Assembly: GCA_004299845.1 (NCBI GenBank)
Contig: CP036201.1
Coordinates: 2,790,001 to 2,854,000, forward strand
DNA from: Verrucomicrobia bacterium S94
GTDB lineage: Bacteria > Verrucomicrobiota > Kiritimatiellia > Kiritimatiellales > Pontiellaceae
Reading direction: 5' to 3'
Length of the DNA stretch: 64,000 nucleotides
Position 1 is the stretch's first letter, and each line of letters starts with the position of its first letter. Shown in pieces: positions 1 to 9,173 of the stretch. A program made the position numbers and the translations under genes. The notes beneath the pieces were generated by a model. That model saw only the letters and a list, made by a program, of their open reading frames with translations. It searched no databases and was not told where the DNA came from.

Positions 1-1
1 T

Positions 2-121
2 TTCGACCGCTTTATCGACACCGGAAAACCGACCCATGTATTCGGCACCACCGGCGCCGCCGTCAGCTATGTCTGCAAACTCCCGCGCTACTGCAATGCC
101 GACCGGGTCCGTGCAGCCTGA
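2..121 (+). CDS. C-terminal end of an unidentified protein (partial)
   Basis: An open frame enters from the left edge and stops at a TGA at 119-121, giving the last 39 residues of a protein (ending KLPRYCNADRVRAA). Glycine- and threonine-rich residues (VFGTTGAAVSYVC) precede a basic C-terminus with two cysteines. I do not recognise the family. It lies on the same strand as modA, which starts 76 bases later, so it could be the upstream gene of the molybdate operon, but the gap is large enough for a separate promoter. The rest of the gene lies outside the window. Confidence 0.5.
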   Translation, partial: FDRFIDTGKPTHVFGTTGAAVSYVCKLPRYCNADRVRAA

Positions 122-197
122 CGCCGTGGCACACTCCATGCGTCATAACGACTAACGGACTGATTTAAGATCTATTTTGAACAGGAAACCTACAAAC

Positions 198-913
198 ATG
201 AAATTAATACCCACGCTTTTGTTTATTCTGTCGCTCACTGCATCAACGCATGCCGGACTCTCCGTTTTTGCGGCGGCCAGCACCACCGACGCCATGAAAG
301 AACTGGCCGCAGCCTATGAAGAAAACGGCGGGGAAACCGTGCGCTTTAACTTTGCCTCTTCCGGCGCACTTGCCCGGCAGATCGAAGCCGGAGCTCCCGC
401 CGATCTCTTTGTCTCCGCCAACGTCAAATGGATGGACTGGCTGGAAGAGAAATCGGCCGTACAGAACGGCACCCGCTTCAACCTCGCGGCTAATTCGCTG
501 GTCTTAACGGCACCGCCCGTCAGTACCGTCAAATTCGACGGCACAGTGCCCGGCAAAGTGGCCGTCGGCGAACTTAAAAGCGTACCGGCGGGCATGTATG
601 CCAAAGAGGCACTGGAACATCTGGGCTGGTACAGGGAATGGAAGCCGCAGCTGGTGCAGGCTTCCAGTGTCCGCACCGCCCTGCTCTATGTCCAGCGCGG
701 TGAAGTCAGCGCCGGCATCGTCTATGCCACCGATGCCAAAGCTGCCGGCCTTCCGGTCGTCGGCATCTTTCCCCCGAATCACACAGTCCGATTATCTATC
801 CCGCCGCAGCGGTTTCGAAAAATCAGTCCGCTGTAACATTCCTCAATTTCCTGAAATCCGATGAAGCCAAAGGCATTCTGAAGAGCCACGGATTTATAGA
901 AGCAGCAGAATGA
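198..913 (+). pseudogene. modA: Molybdate ABC transporter substrate-binding protein ModA, frameshifted near the C-terminus
   Basis: ModA is the periplasmic protein that captures molybdate (or tungstate) and hands it to ModBC. The start is ATG 198, with AGGAAA about 10 bases upstream, followed by a signal peptide (MKLIPTLLFILSLTASTHA). The mature part has the family pattern LSVFAAASTTDAMKELAAAYE, then FNFASSGALARQIEAGAPADLF. The frame goes wrong near 781-790. Read straight on it gives an unrelated tail ending at 836. One base back it gives SPIIYPAAAVSKNQSAVTF and LKSDEAKGILKSHGF to a TGA at 911-913, which is the expected ModA C-terminus. A single missing base, probably a C in the CACCACAGT context, explains this. 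modB and modC downstream look intact, so a sequencing error is as likely as a true mutation. Confidence 0.85.
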
Positions 914-937
914 ATCCCTTAAATTCAGTCGGGATAC

Positions 938-1011
938 GTTTCACCACAGAGGTCGCAGAAGAACACAGAGCAAGGACCTCCGTGTTCTCTAGCGCAGCAG
1001 GTGGTAATATA
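938..1011. repeat. Palindromic CACAGAG-type repeat between modA and modB
   Basis: The sequence begins GTTTCACCACAGAGG, runs through CAGAAGAACACAGAG, and returns as CTCCGTGTTCTCT to GCAGCAGGTGGT, so the two halves are imperfect inverted copies. The same wording (ACCACAGAG with a GGTG return) occurs inside the SNF2 helicase gene near 38.1 kb and in the divergent element near 40.9 kb. It fills the 99 bases between modA and modB, which normally are closely spaced, and supplies the AGGTGG that probably serves as the modB ribosome-binding site. Confidence 0.6.
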
Positions 1012-1012
1012 C

Positions 1013-1717
1013 ATGTTTAATTTATCCCCATCCGAATGGAGTGCGGTGGGACTTTCGCTGAAAGTCGCCCTGGGCGTTGCCGCAGTCACCGCCGTTCCGG
1101 CCGTGCTCGTGGGCTGGCTGTTTGCTCGGAAGAATTTCCGGGGCAAACTGCTGCTCGAAAGCCTGGTGCATGCGCCGCTGGTCATTCCGCCGGTGGTGAC
1201 CGGTTACCTGCTGCTGGTAACGTTCGGCCGGAACGGTTTTATCGGAAAATGGCTGGCCGATACATTTGATATCCGACTGGTCTTCACCTGGCAGGGCGCG
1301 GTACTGGCCTCGGCCATTGTGGCCTTTCCGCTGGCCGTCCGCTCCGTACGCCTGGCCGTTTCGATGGTCGACCGGCGGCTCGAAGAAGCGGCGCAGACCC
1401 TGGGCTATAACCGTGTGCGCGTTTTTATGAAAATAACACTTCCGCTGGCGTGGCCGGGTATTCTCGGCGGCATCCTGCTCGCCTTTTCCCGCAGCCTGGG
1501 CGAGTTCGGCGCCACAATCACCTTTGCCGGAAATGTGGAAAGCTCAACCCAGACCCTGCCGCTGGCCATTTATTCCGCCCTGCAGGTTCCCGGCGAAGAA
1601 ACACTGGCGATGCGGCTGGTGATTGCCTCGCTGATTCTCTGCTTCGCCTCGCTGCTGATTTCCGAACTTTTAACACACAAAGCCAAACGAAAGATGGGTC
1701 GTGAATCTCGACGTTAA
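1013..1717 (+). CDS. modB: Molybdate ABC transporter permease ModB
   Basis: Inner-membrane permease of the molybdate importer, 234 residues from ATG 1013; an in-frame GTG at 1001 is possible but lies inside the candidate ribosome-binding region (AGGTGG). Several hydrophobic segments alternate with short loops. The cytoplasmic EAA loop that docks on the ATPase is clear (EEAAQTLGYNRVRVF, followed by LPLAWPGILGG and SRSLGEFGATITFAGN). These features match the ModB/CysTW family and the length is normal. Its end overlaps the start of modC by 17 bases, so the two are probably translationally coupled. Confidence 0.93.
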   Translation: MFNLSPSEWSAVGLSLKVALGVAAVTAVPAVLVGWLFARKNFRGKLLLESLVHAPLVIPPVVTGYLLLVTFGRNGFIGKWLADTFDIRLVFTWQGAVLASAIVAFPLAVRSVRLAVSMVDRRLEEAAQTLGYNRVRVFMKITLPLAWPGILGGILLAFSRSLGEFGATITFAGNVESSTQTLPLAIYSALQVPGEETLAMRLVIASLILCFASLLISELLTHKAKRKMGRESRR

Positions 1718-2789
1718 TATCTATTACAGGCAGGGCAGTTTCCTGCTTGATGCCGCATTCAGATGTTTTGAATCTGCCCTGGGTATATTCGGTCATTCGG
1801 GCTGCGGAAAAAGCACCCTGTTCCGCGCCATCGCCGGACTGATCCGGCCTGACGGCGGGCATATTGCGCTCGACGGGGAAACGTTTTTCGATGCCGACCG
1901 CCACCTCTTTATTCCACCGCATCGCCGCGGCATCGGCCTGGTTTTTCAGGATGCGCGGCTGTTTCCGCACTGGTCGGTAGAGCAGAACCTGCGGGCCGGT
2001 GAATGCCTGAAGGAACGGATAAAAAACCGCCCGTTCAACTTTAACGATATTGTGGATCTGCTGAATATCAGACCGCTGATCGAGCGTGAAGTGACCGACC
2101 TTTCCGGCGGTGAAAAACAGCGCATCGCCATCGGCCGCACGCTGCTTTCCAACCCGAAACTGCTCCTGATGGATGAACCGGTCACCGGACTGGATGTATC
2201 GCTGAAAATGCAGATTCTGCCTTTCCTTGCCCGCATTCACACCACCTTGCAGATTCCGACCATTCTGATCAGCCACGATCTCGGCGAAATCCTGCAGCTG
2301 ACCGATCAGCTGCTTTTAATGCGCCGGGGTTCCGTCACCGGATTCGGCAAACTTGACCGGCTGGTGCAGCAGCGGGAAACCCTCCAGGAACTGAAAGGAG
2401 CCGACCTGACCAATCTGATTTCCGCAACGGTGAAAGAGCACCGGACCAAACAGGGAACCACCCATCTGCTTCTTCCGGATGATCCCCGCTATATCCTCGG
2501 TATGGAACTCGATTCCAGGCTCCCGGTAGGAAAGGAAATCAACATCGGCATTGCCGCCAACCAGATTGCTTTGGCGACAGACCGGATCGACGCCATTTCA
2601 ATGCGTAACCAGCTTCCCGGAACCGTCATGAAAATCGTGCATACCGCCGACCGCTCCATCTGTCATATCGAGACGCCGGCCGGAAACCTCTTTGCCGAAA
2701 TCACCCCCGGAACGGTGCAGGATATGCAGCTTACCGAAGGTTCACACATCTGGACCCTTTTCAAAAGTATGGCCATTCAGCGGCTTTGA
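1701..2789 (+). CDS. modC: Molybdate ABC transporter ATP-binding protein ModC
   Basis: Cytoplasmic ATPase that powers ModB, 362 residues, with a GTG start at 1701 inside the end of modB. Walker A GHSGCGKST is at about 31-39, the Q-loop in VFQDARLFPH at about 81-90, the ABC signature LSGGEKQR at 134-141, Walker B LLLMDEP at 154-160 and the H-loop in ISHDLGE. After about residue 285 a TOBE-type molybdate-binding domain follows (NQLPGTVMKIVHTADRSICH), as in full-length ModC. The gene ends the mod operon and converges with the rhodanese gene 46 bases downstream. Confidence 0.95.
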   Translation: MNLDVNIYYRQGSFLLDAAFRCFESALGIFGHSGCGKSTLFRAIAGLIRPDGGHIALDGETFFDADRHLFIPPHRRGIGLVFQDARLFPHWSVEQNLRAGECLKERIKNRPFNFNDIVDLLNIRPLIEREVTDLSGGEKQRIAIGRTLLSNPKLLLMDEPVTGLDVSLKMQILPFLARIHTTLQIPTILISHDLGEILQLTDQLLLMRRGSVTGFGKLDRLVQQRETLQELKGADLTNLISATVKEHRTKQGTTHLLLPDDPRYILGMELDSRLPVGKEINIGIAANQIALATDRIDAISMRNQLPGTVMKIVHTADRSICHIETPAGNLFAEITPGTVQDMQLTEGSHIWTLFKSMAIQRL

Positions 2790-2835
2790 CCCTTCCGTTC
2801 CCCTTTCTCGGTCAATGCGTCATCCGCAGAACCGG

Positions 2836-3123
2836 TTAATCCGCCAGCACCCGGTTACCGCCGACCAGCGAATAAACCTTGTTGTATCCTGCGGATCGAA
2901 AGGCATTGGCGGTATAGTTGGTGCGGACCCCGGCGGCGCAGACAAGCAGAACCGCCTGCTCCTTATCGATAACCGATGGATTGCCCAGCAGATCATTCAT
3001 CGGAATATGCCGATGTCGGCACGGCAGCGGATCCTTCGCCACCTCCTCCGGCTCGCGGATATCAATCACTTCAAAATCAGCTAAATCAATTTCATCAATG
3101 GTGAGTTCAATCGGTTCAGACAT
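2836..3123 (-). CDS. Rhodanese-like domain protein
   Basis: A 95-residue single-domain rhodanese. The N-terminal strand has the family motif FEVIDIREPEE, and the active-site loop is VCAAGVRT with the catalytic cysteine at about residue 62. The C-terminal helix and strand (ANAFRSAGYNKVYSLVGG) are typical. Such proteins carry persulfide sulfur for transfer to small acceptors or proteins, in the cytoplasm since no signal peptide is present. It is a lone minus-strand gene facing modC; the sequence does not show which sulfur pathway it serves. Confidence 0.88.
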   Translation of the reverse strand: MSEPIELTIDEIDLADFEVIDIREPEEVAKDPLPCRHRHIPMNDLLGNPSVIDKEQAVLLVCAAGVRTNYTANAFRSAGYNKVYSLVGGNRVLAD

Positions 3124-3363
3124 AGGGCCTCCGTATCATGTGCAGAATATTTGGAATTGCGCAGCCGTTTCGGTTTTTGCATCGGATGCCCGGGAAGATG
3201 GACCATCAGCGGTTCATTGTCCAGCCATCCGTTTATTTACAGCAACCGGCGGATCGCCTTCAATTTTTCCAGACATTGAAAATCAATCTGCTATATCTTT
3301 CCGGAGTCTGGAGAACAACAGCGTAAAAACCTTCCGCCCTGTCATAGATTTACGGAGTACTGC

Positions 3364-3897
3364 ATGAAAAACCGAAGAACAGCAACACTGGCCCTTGCCG
3401 GTCTGCCGCTGCTGGCCAAGGCCGCAGAAACCAATACCGTTGAAAATATCGAACGCAAAAAAAAGGCGCCGGAAAATTTCCTGAGCGAGGAGACCGCACG
3501 CATTGTGAGTTATACGATTTATGCGGAAGCGCGGGGCGAAGATTATGAAGGCAAACGCGCCGTGGCCTCGGTCATTGCCACACGGGCCCTGCTGCTGCGG
3601 CGCACCATGGCCGAAATCTGCCTGCACGAAAAACAGTTTTCCTGCTGGAACAACATTTACGAAGTGCCCGAATCCTATGTTGCCGGAAACTACAGCAACC
3701 TGAACGACATTGTTGCGCGGGCCGATTCCTACGCACTGGCATGGGAACTCCTTTCCTATAACCGCAAGTGGGACCGGTTCACCCATTTTTACAATCCTTC
3801 GAAAGCCAGCCCCTCCTGGGCATCGAAACTCAAAGGGGTTAAAATGATCGGCAACCATGTTTTCGGTTTCATGGAGCCGAAATTTATGCCCCGATAA
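3364..3897 (+). CDS. SleB-type cell wall hydrolase
   Basis: A 177-residue protein starting at ATG 3364 with GGAG six bases upstream. A short hydrophobic N-terminus (ALAGLPLLAKAAE) suggests export. The core matches the Hydrolase_2 / SleB lytic transglycosylase family: IVSYTIYAEARGED with the likely catalytic glutamate at about residue 55, GKRAVASVIATRAL, KQFSCWN, and the C-terminal THFYNPSKASPSWA. The predicted role is peptidoglycan cleavage in wall remodelling. In spore formers the family acts on spore cortex, but nothing else here suggests sporulation. The next gene begins 14 bases downstream, so they may be co-transcribed. Confidence 0.82.
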   Translation: MKNRRTATLALAGLPLLAKAAETNTVENIERKKKAPENFLSEETARIVSYTIYAEARGEDYEGKRAVASVIATRALLLRRTMAEICLHEKQFSCWNNIYEVPESYVAGNYSNLNDIVARADSYALAWELLSYNRKWDRFTHFYNPSKASPSWASKLKGVKMIGNHVFGFMEPKFMPR

Positions 3898-3911
3898 CTG
3901 CAGGAGAAAAC

Positions 3912-5027
3912 ATGAACCCGCTGAAATTCGCCACGTTCTGCATTATACTGGTTCTGTACGGCCCTGTTGTGCAGGCGGAAAGCCGGACACTGAAACTGAA
4001 TGATTGTGATATTGCGGAAGAACCTTTGCCGGAAACTCCGACCCTGCAAATTATTTGGAAACTTGCCGGAAAACCGGAAGCCTATTCTGTATTTCCAGAA
4101 CATATGGTGCAGACTACCGGCTCTCCATTTGTGGATGCTGCCGGTCATGCCTTTGCAACCCATCGCCCACTGCGCATTTCACCCGACCATATCTGGTTGA
4201 TTATTGCCCAGGGATTCGCTGCTCATATAAACACCCATGCCGATGAGCTGCGCGATCATTTTGTATCTCATTCCGGGAAAAAAGTGCTTCAGGTGAAGCG
4301 GGATGATTTTAAAAAAGGCAGAATGCAGAATCCATGGGAAGAGGTTTTTCCGGAATTCTCCAATCAGATCGGCGAACACATCGGAGAAGACACCCGGCAA
4401 CTGATCACGGCATCGTTCAGCACGACAACGCCAGCCGAACAAGCCGCCTTCGAAATCACCCTGATGAATGCCATGCAGCATTACTTTTCTTATAGTATTT
4501 CCACCTATTGCGGAATCCCGGAAATCATCCTGGAAGGTACAACCGAAGACTGGAAATCCCTACGGGAAAGAGCCGGGAAACTCGCCCAGTATGATCTGGA
4601 ATGGTGGACGGCAGAACTCGATCCGATTCTCGCAGCCTTTGTCGATGCTTCAGAAGGCCGCCTTGATCTTGAATTCTGGAATTCCTTCTATAAAAGACAT
4701 CAGACCAGCGGAAGCTCGTATATTAACGGATGGATTGTGAAGCTATTCCCCTATCTGCGCAGGAAGAATGGAACACTATACCGCAATCCGGTTTTCGATG
4801 AAGATGCCGCGTTGGAACCCATGATAGATGCCGACGACTTTCCTCTCGGTCTGTCCATGGTTCCCTTTGTCTGGAAACACCATAACCGACAATACAACAT
4901 GGAATTTATGGCCGGCTTCATCGGCATTGCCCAGGATCCGGAAACCCAAACCCTGCGACCGGAAATCGGATGGATTATCCGGGATAAACCGACCCAACCG
5001 TTCTGGAAAAAGTGGTTGGGAATCTGA
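3912..5027 (+). CDS. DUF4419 domain protein, exported
   Basis: A 371-residue protein with a signal peptide (MNPLKFATFCIILVLYGPVVQA). The body follows the DUF4419 pattern: SPFVDAAGHAFATHRPLRIS, PDHIWLIIAQGFAAHIN, LRDHFVSHSGKKVLQVKRDD, and later GWIVKLFPYL. DUF4419 has no established biochemical function. It follows the SleB-type hydrolase by 14 bases on the same strand with AGGAGAAA before the start, and converges on the TIGR03790 gene only six bases away. I cannot assign a role beyond a probable periplasmic location. Confidence 0.75.
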   Translation: MNPLKFATFCIILVLYGPVVQAESRTLKLNDCDIAEEPLPETPTLQIIWKLAGKPEAYSVFPEHMVQTTGSPFVDAAGHAFATHRPLRISPDHIWLIIAQGFAAHINTHADELRDHFVSHSGKKVLQVKRDDFKKGRMQNPWEEVFPEFSNQIGEHIGEDTRQLITASFSTTTPAEQAAFEITLMNAMQHYFSYSISTYCGIPEIILEGTTEDWKSLRERAGKLAQYDLEWWTAELDPILAAFVDASEGRLDLEFWNSFYKRHQTSGSSYINGWIVKLFPYLRRKNGTLYRNPVFDEDAALEPMIDADDFPLGLSMVPFVWKHHNRQYNMEFMAGFIGIAQDPETQTLRPEIGWIIRDKPTQPFWKKWLGI

Positions 5028-5032
5028 ACGGA

Positions 5033-6754
5033 TTATCTCGAGGAAAAATTAATCCCGAAGCTGAGCGGCGCACTGGAAACCTCCATGCCGTCAGCATAGA
5101 TCCCGACGGCCCGGACCCGGTTCGGCCCCTCTCCCAACACCCGCTCATCCAGTACAAGCTCGATATCGTCCGCATAGATCTTTTCATCGAGAATCACCTC
5201 GCCGGAAACCAGTCGGATTTTTTCGGGTTTATCCGTGCCGCCGGGCTGTATCCGGATGCCATGCTCATGCTTTGCCAGCCGGCTGATTTCCGGCCGAATA
5301 CGGATGGAACGTCCGGTCCTGTTCACCATGATCGGCTTGTCGACCGTCATATTGTATTCCACCATATGTCTGATGTTGGCGGTGACCCGAAGCTCGTGAT
5401 AACCGTCGCTCAGGTTCAGCATACGCAGGTAGTATGAATTTCGGTCCGACTGCGCCTGAACGATTTTTCCATCCAGAAAAAAGGTATATTCAAACTGCGC
5501 CCCCTGAATCTTTGATTCCACCGCAGCGACATAGGTAAAGTCATTTTTCACCTCATCCGTTCCCAGAATGCGGAGACCGAATGCCGGAGCATAGGGTTTG
5601 GCCAGCGGATCACCCACCAGCAGTATCTGCAGCGGGCAGGCGATGGACTGATAGAAACTTTCAAGCATCGTGCAGCCGGCGGCATAATGTACATAAAAAC
5701 GCGCCGACGGGAATTTGTTGGGATTTGAATAAGGCTCCACCACCGCACCGGCCGAAGCGGTGGCCCCGGCGGCGATCCAGTCGGTACACTTCGACTGCCG
5801 TTTCTGAAATTCCGCGCTCCAGCTTGTCAGGTGTTCTGCCATGGCCCCGTTGGCAAAGGACCCCACAGAAGAAGCATCCACCGTCTCAGCTCCCATGAGG
5901 ATGCCCATTACATTTTTCTGCCCGGCCGGGAAATTGGTGGTTACCGCGGCCTTCATCCCGCGCTGCTGCAGCTCGTTCACCGCCGGATAAAACTGCCAGT
6001 CCCGGCATTTCGAACGGACATCATCGCTCTGCACGAAATAGATCCCCGAACGCACACCGCGATGGTCCGACGCCGCGCCGCGGGCCAGTGCATTCAGCAC
6101 CTCCTGCACCGTATTACCGTTTTCGCCGGTATAGCCCAGCATCATACTCGGCAGCGGCATCCGGTCGCCCAGCCCGCGCTGCAGCCACGCCGCTTCGGGC
6201 GGAACCTGAGCTTCAGGACCCAGCCCTTTTTTCTGCATTCCCAACGACATGGCGTTGAGGTTCAGTTTGATGCGCTCATTGGGACCGGCAAAAAGCTTCG
6301 AAAGGAACTTCCCCTCCTCGACCAGACTCAGACCCGGAATTTTATTGCGCATAAAAGTCAGTCCGCCGACCGACATCTGTTTGCGGTCAGAAGCATCGGT
6401 TTCAATCCGGATCGGAAAATCGCAGGAGTAGATCCAGGCCAGAATCCGGCTTTCAAGTCCGCGCTCTTTAATGACCGCATTCGCCGGGTCCCAGATCAGC
6501 CACTTAAACTGCTCCGGAGTAATCGTGGCCTTTCCGCCATACAGATTTTCCGGAAGATCAAGGTAGATCACATTCCGCCGTGGAATCGGGCGCTGGCTGA
6601 GATAGGTGTTGGCCACTTTCAGAGAAGCCTGCGATTTCCGGTTCACCAGCAGTACGCATTCATGCGGCATCTGCGCCTGTACTGCGGGCAGAAACAGAAG
6701 ACCTGCGCTTATACACAGAATCAGCCGGATTTTTTTCATACCTGTTCCAAACAT
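5033..6754 (-). CDS. TIGR03790 family protein
   Basis: A 573-residue exported protein. The start chosen is ATG 6754, with GGGAG five bases upstream; a GTG at 6760 and an ATG at 6739 are alternatives. After the signal peptide (LILCISAGLLFLPAVQA) comes the family pattern: VLLVNRKSQASLKVANTYLSQ, RNVIYLDLPE, ILAWIYSCDFPIRI, a central VQSDDVRSKCRDWQFYPA and YVHYAAGCTMLESFYQSIA. The family is common in Planctomycetes and Verrucomicrobia-related genomes and has no proven activity. The last 150 residues look like beta-sandwich material. Confidence 0.75.
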   Translation of the reverse strand: MFGTGMKKIRLILCISAGLLFLPAVQAQMPHECVLLVNRKSQASLKVANTYLSQRPIPRRNVIYLDLPENLYGGKATITPEQFKWLIWDPANAVIKERGLESRILAWIYSCDFPIRIETDASDRKQMSVGGLTFMRNKIPGLSLVEEGKFLSKLFAGPNERIKLNLNAMSLGMQKKGLGPEAQVPPEAAWLQRGLGDRMPLPSMMLGYTGENGNTVQEVLNALARGAASDHRGVRSGIYFVQSDDVRSKCRDWQFYPAVNELQQRGMKAAVTTNFPAGQKNVMGILMGAETVDASSVGSFANGAMAEHLTSWSAEFQKRQSKCTDWIAAGATASAGAVVEPYSNPNKFPSARFYVHYAAGCTMLESFYQSIACPLQILLVGDPLAKPYAPAFGLRILGTDEVKNDFTYVAAVESKIQGAQFEYTFFLDGKIVQAQSDRNSYYLRMLNLSDGYHELRVTANIRHMVEYNMTVDKPIMVNRTGRSIRIRPEISRLAKHEHGIRIQPGGTDKPEKIRLVSGEVILDEKIYADDIELVLDERVLGEGPNRVRAVGIYADGMEVSSAPLSFGINFSSR

Positions 6755-6824
6755 AGACACTCCCGTTTAATCCAACACCAGAAAAAGTATGAAGGGCCTG
6801 CCGGACAATTGCAACCCGGGAGCG

Positions 6825-8237
6825 TCACTCGCCGAAAACCTCTCCTTCAAATACCTCAAATCTGCAATCCGTTTTCCAGGCATTCGAAGGCAGTCCGGCC
6901 TTTACGGAAAGATGACTCAGTGTGGTCACCAGATCCCACCCCTGCTCCGGGGCAACCTGCGGCAGAAATACCGCAGCATGCAACCCGCGGTTCAAAACAA
7001 TCCCGTGGCGGCCGATCTCGATATCCTCCCAGGAATCCACCGGTTCCGGCGGGGTAAGCACCGTAATTTCAAGATCAATCTCCGCCAGCTCATCTTCCCG
7101 GATTTTCGGGAACCGCGGATCATGAAATGCGGCATTCACGGCCTGCTCCTTCACCGCATCAACCAGTGGCCGGCGCGGAAAAATTTCGCCGATGCACCCG
7201 CGCAGCTGCCCCTGTTTATGCAGCGTGACGAAAACACCGCGCTTTTCCTGCATGGCCGGAGTCGGGTTCATTTCAAATGGCGGAATATCCGGCCTCAGCT
7301 GTCTCGAAATGGTATGTCGCGCAAAAGCCAGCAATGTGATCTTATCCCTTGCAGAAAGCCCTGAATCCGCCTGTGCCGCATCGGTCTTCCACTGTCCGGA
7401 AACAGCAGCGGACAGATAACTCACACAATGCGACCAGTCGCCGGTCAGATTCCCCGATGTGTCATACGTCAACAGACGGATTACCGCATGGTCCGGAAGC
7501 ATGGCCAGCAGCACGGCGATCGGACTGCTGCCGCAGATGGTGGCCCCGGTTTCCCGAATATACTGCTGAAAGCCCTGCAGATCGTGCGCCTGCATTTTTG
7601 CAAATGCGCCCAGATCCAGCTCCCGCAGATTTTTCTCGATGTCATCCGTAAAAGGCACATAGCCGAAATCCCGGCCGTAGTGAGTAAAATCGGAGCTGAT
7701 CACCAGCAGCGTCTCGTCATTCATCAAGGGCCGCAATTCCGCGGCAATTCGCTTTGCAGCGGTATCGGAAAGCTGACCGCAGACCACCGGAATCAATGAA
7801 AAACCGTCCAGTACCCGCTGCAGCAGCGGCAGTTCAATCTGTACACTGTGCTCATTTTGGTGCGCATAAGGATGCGCCGTGAAGGCTTCATTTTTCCAGA
7901 GTCCGGAAATCGCCTCCCGATCCAGCGGAATCAGCCCCAGCGGCGTTTTTATATGGGCCGCATCCGGAATACTGACCGTATCCTGCAGGGCAACCCGATG
8001 CGACGGCCCCAGAATAATCACGCGCTTAAACCGGCGGCCTCTGAGCAGTTTCACGCCCTGTGCGGCCACCTTCCCGGAATAGCGGTAGCCGGCATGCGGA
8101 AGCAGCAGCGCCATCAGATGTTCCACCGGTTCAGGATTCACGGCATCAAGACAGCGGTCAATCTCCCGGGCAAGCAGCTCCGGATCATCCGCATACCACC
8201 GACCCGCCAGACCGGATTCAAGGACTGTTGTTTTCAT
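6825..8237 (-). CDS. Memo-AMMECR1 fusion (AmmeMemoRadiSam proteins B and A)
   Basis: A 470-residue fusion of two domains usually encoded separately. Residues about 1-275 are Memo-like (AmmeMemoRadiSam B): LLPHAGYRYSG, ILGPSHR, HQNEHSVQIELPLLQ, LVISSDFTHYG and TICGSSPI carry the conserved His and Cys residues. From about 290 an AMMECR1 domain (system A) follows: GVFVTLHKQGQLRGCIG, then NAAFHDPRFPKI and DLEITVLTPPEPV. A GGAGG lies six bases before ATG 8237. The third usual partner, a radical SAM enzyme, is not in this window. The function of the system is not established; a radical-based modification is generally assumed. Confidence 0.88.
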   Translation of the reverse strand: MKTTVLESGLAGRWYADDPELLAREIDRCLDAVNPEPVEHLMALLLPHAGYRYSGKVAAQGVKLLRGRRFKRVIILGPSHRVALQDTVSIPDAAHIKTPLGLIPLDREAISGLWKNEAFTAHPYAHQNEHSVQIELPLLQRVLDGFSLIPVVCGQLSDTAAKRIAAELRPLMNDETLLVISSDFTHYGRDFGYVPFTDDIEKNLRELDLGAFAKMQAHDLQGFQQYIRETGATICGSSPIAVLLAMLPDHAVIRLLTYDTSGNLTGDWSHCVSYLSAAVSGQWKTDAAQADSGLSARDKITLLAFARHTISRQLRPDIPPFEMNPTPAMQEKRGVFVTLHKQGQLRGCIGEIFPRRPLVDAVKEQAVNAAFHDPRFPKIREDELAEIDLEITVLTPPEPVDSWEDIEIGRHGIVLNRGLHAAVFLPQVAPEQGWDLVTTLSHLSVKAGLPSNAWKTDCRFEVFEGEVFGE

Positions 8238-8352
8238 ACCCGACCTCCTTCACCATAACGTTCACGCTACACCCGTCCGAAAAACGGGGCAACGTTCCAA
8301 TCCGAAGAACTTTACATTGAATCCGACGACACATCAATCTATCGTAAACTGC

Positions 8353-9135
8353 ATGCTTGAAAACCCGCTCATCCGATACGCGCTCTATGGCGGAGGAGTC
8401 TACCTGTGTCTGAATCTCTTTGCCGCCGTCATCTCAGACCGGATCCTGTTTCAGCCACAGCCGCCCGGCTATAAACAGTTGCCAAACGAAGTCCGGATTC
8501 CCACCACCGATGGAGAAAGCATCAACGCCGTCTGGCTGCATAATCGCGACGCAGAATACACGCTCTTTTTCAGCCATGGCAACGGAGAGGACCTCAGCGT
8601 AGTTCTGCCGTTCCTTATGGAATACTACGCCGACCATTTTTCCATCCTGGCCTACGACTACCGCGGTTACGGCAGCAGCGACGGAACCCCCTCCTACCGC
8701 AAGGCCAAAGACGATGCAGAAGCGGCCTATCAGTGGCTTGTCAATAAGCAGGCGGTGAAGCCCGCAGATATTATCGCTATCGGCCGTTCACTCGGCGGAG
8801 CCCTGGCGGTTCAGACTGCGGCGCGGCATCCGGTCGGCGGCCTGATCTGTGAATGCTCCTTTGCATCGGCCTTCCGTGTAAAAACCCGGGTCCGGATTCT
8901 GCCGTGGGATAAATTCAACAATGAAAAAGCGATTGCAACGGTGCAGTGCCCCGTTCTCATCATTCACGGACGAGATGACCGTATCGTTCCCTTCAGCCAC
9001 GGACAGAAACTCTACAACGCCGCCCCCGAACCTAAACGCCATTTCTGGATCGACGACGCCCGGCACATGAACTACGCCTACGTCGCCGGAGATGAATACC
9101 TGAAAACGATCCTCTCGTTTGTCGCAGAATTATAA
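8353..9135 (+). CDS. Alpha/beta hydrolase, membrane-anchored (BEM46/ABHD-like)
   Basis: A 260-residue protein from ATG 8353; a TTG at 8317 would add 12 residues of no recognisable character. One hydrophobic segment (YALYGGGVYLCLNLFAAVI) near the N-terminus suggests a membrane anchor. The fold is clear: FFSHGNGED (oxyanion region), YDYRGYGSSDG, nucleophile elbow AIGRSLGGA, acid in IHGRDDRIVPF and histidine in DARHMNYAYV. This is a serine hydrolase with a complete Ser-Asp-His triad. The substrate is unknown; the closest layout is the BEM46/ABHD13 group. Confidence 0.85.
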   Translation: MLENPLIRYALYGGGVYLCLNLFAAVISDRILFQPQPPGYKQLPNEVRIPTTDGESINAVWLHNRDAEYTLFFSHGNGEDLSVVLPFLMEYYADHFSILAYDYRGYGSSDGTPSYRKAKDDAEAAYQWLVNKQAVKPADIIAIGRSLGGALAVQTAARHPVGGLICECSFASAFRVKTRVRILPWDKFNNEKAIATVQCPVLIIHGRDDRIVPFSHGQKLYNAAPEPKRHFWIDDARHMNYAYVAGDEYLKTILSFVAEL

Positions 9136-9173
9136 ATTGAAGCATCGGCGGCGCTTCCGCATCCCCCAACCTG

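Noticed and set aside
5831-7057. 408-residue plus-strand frame opposite TIGR03790
   Set aside because: It spans two minus-strand genes and has no domain or plausible start.
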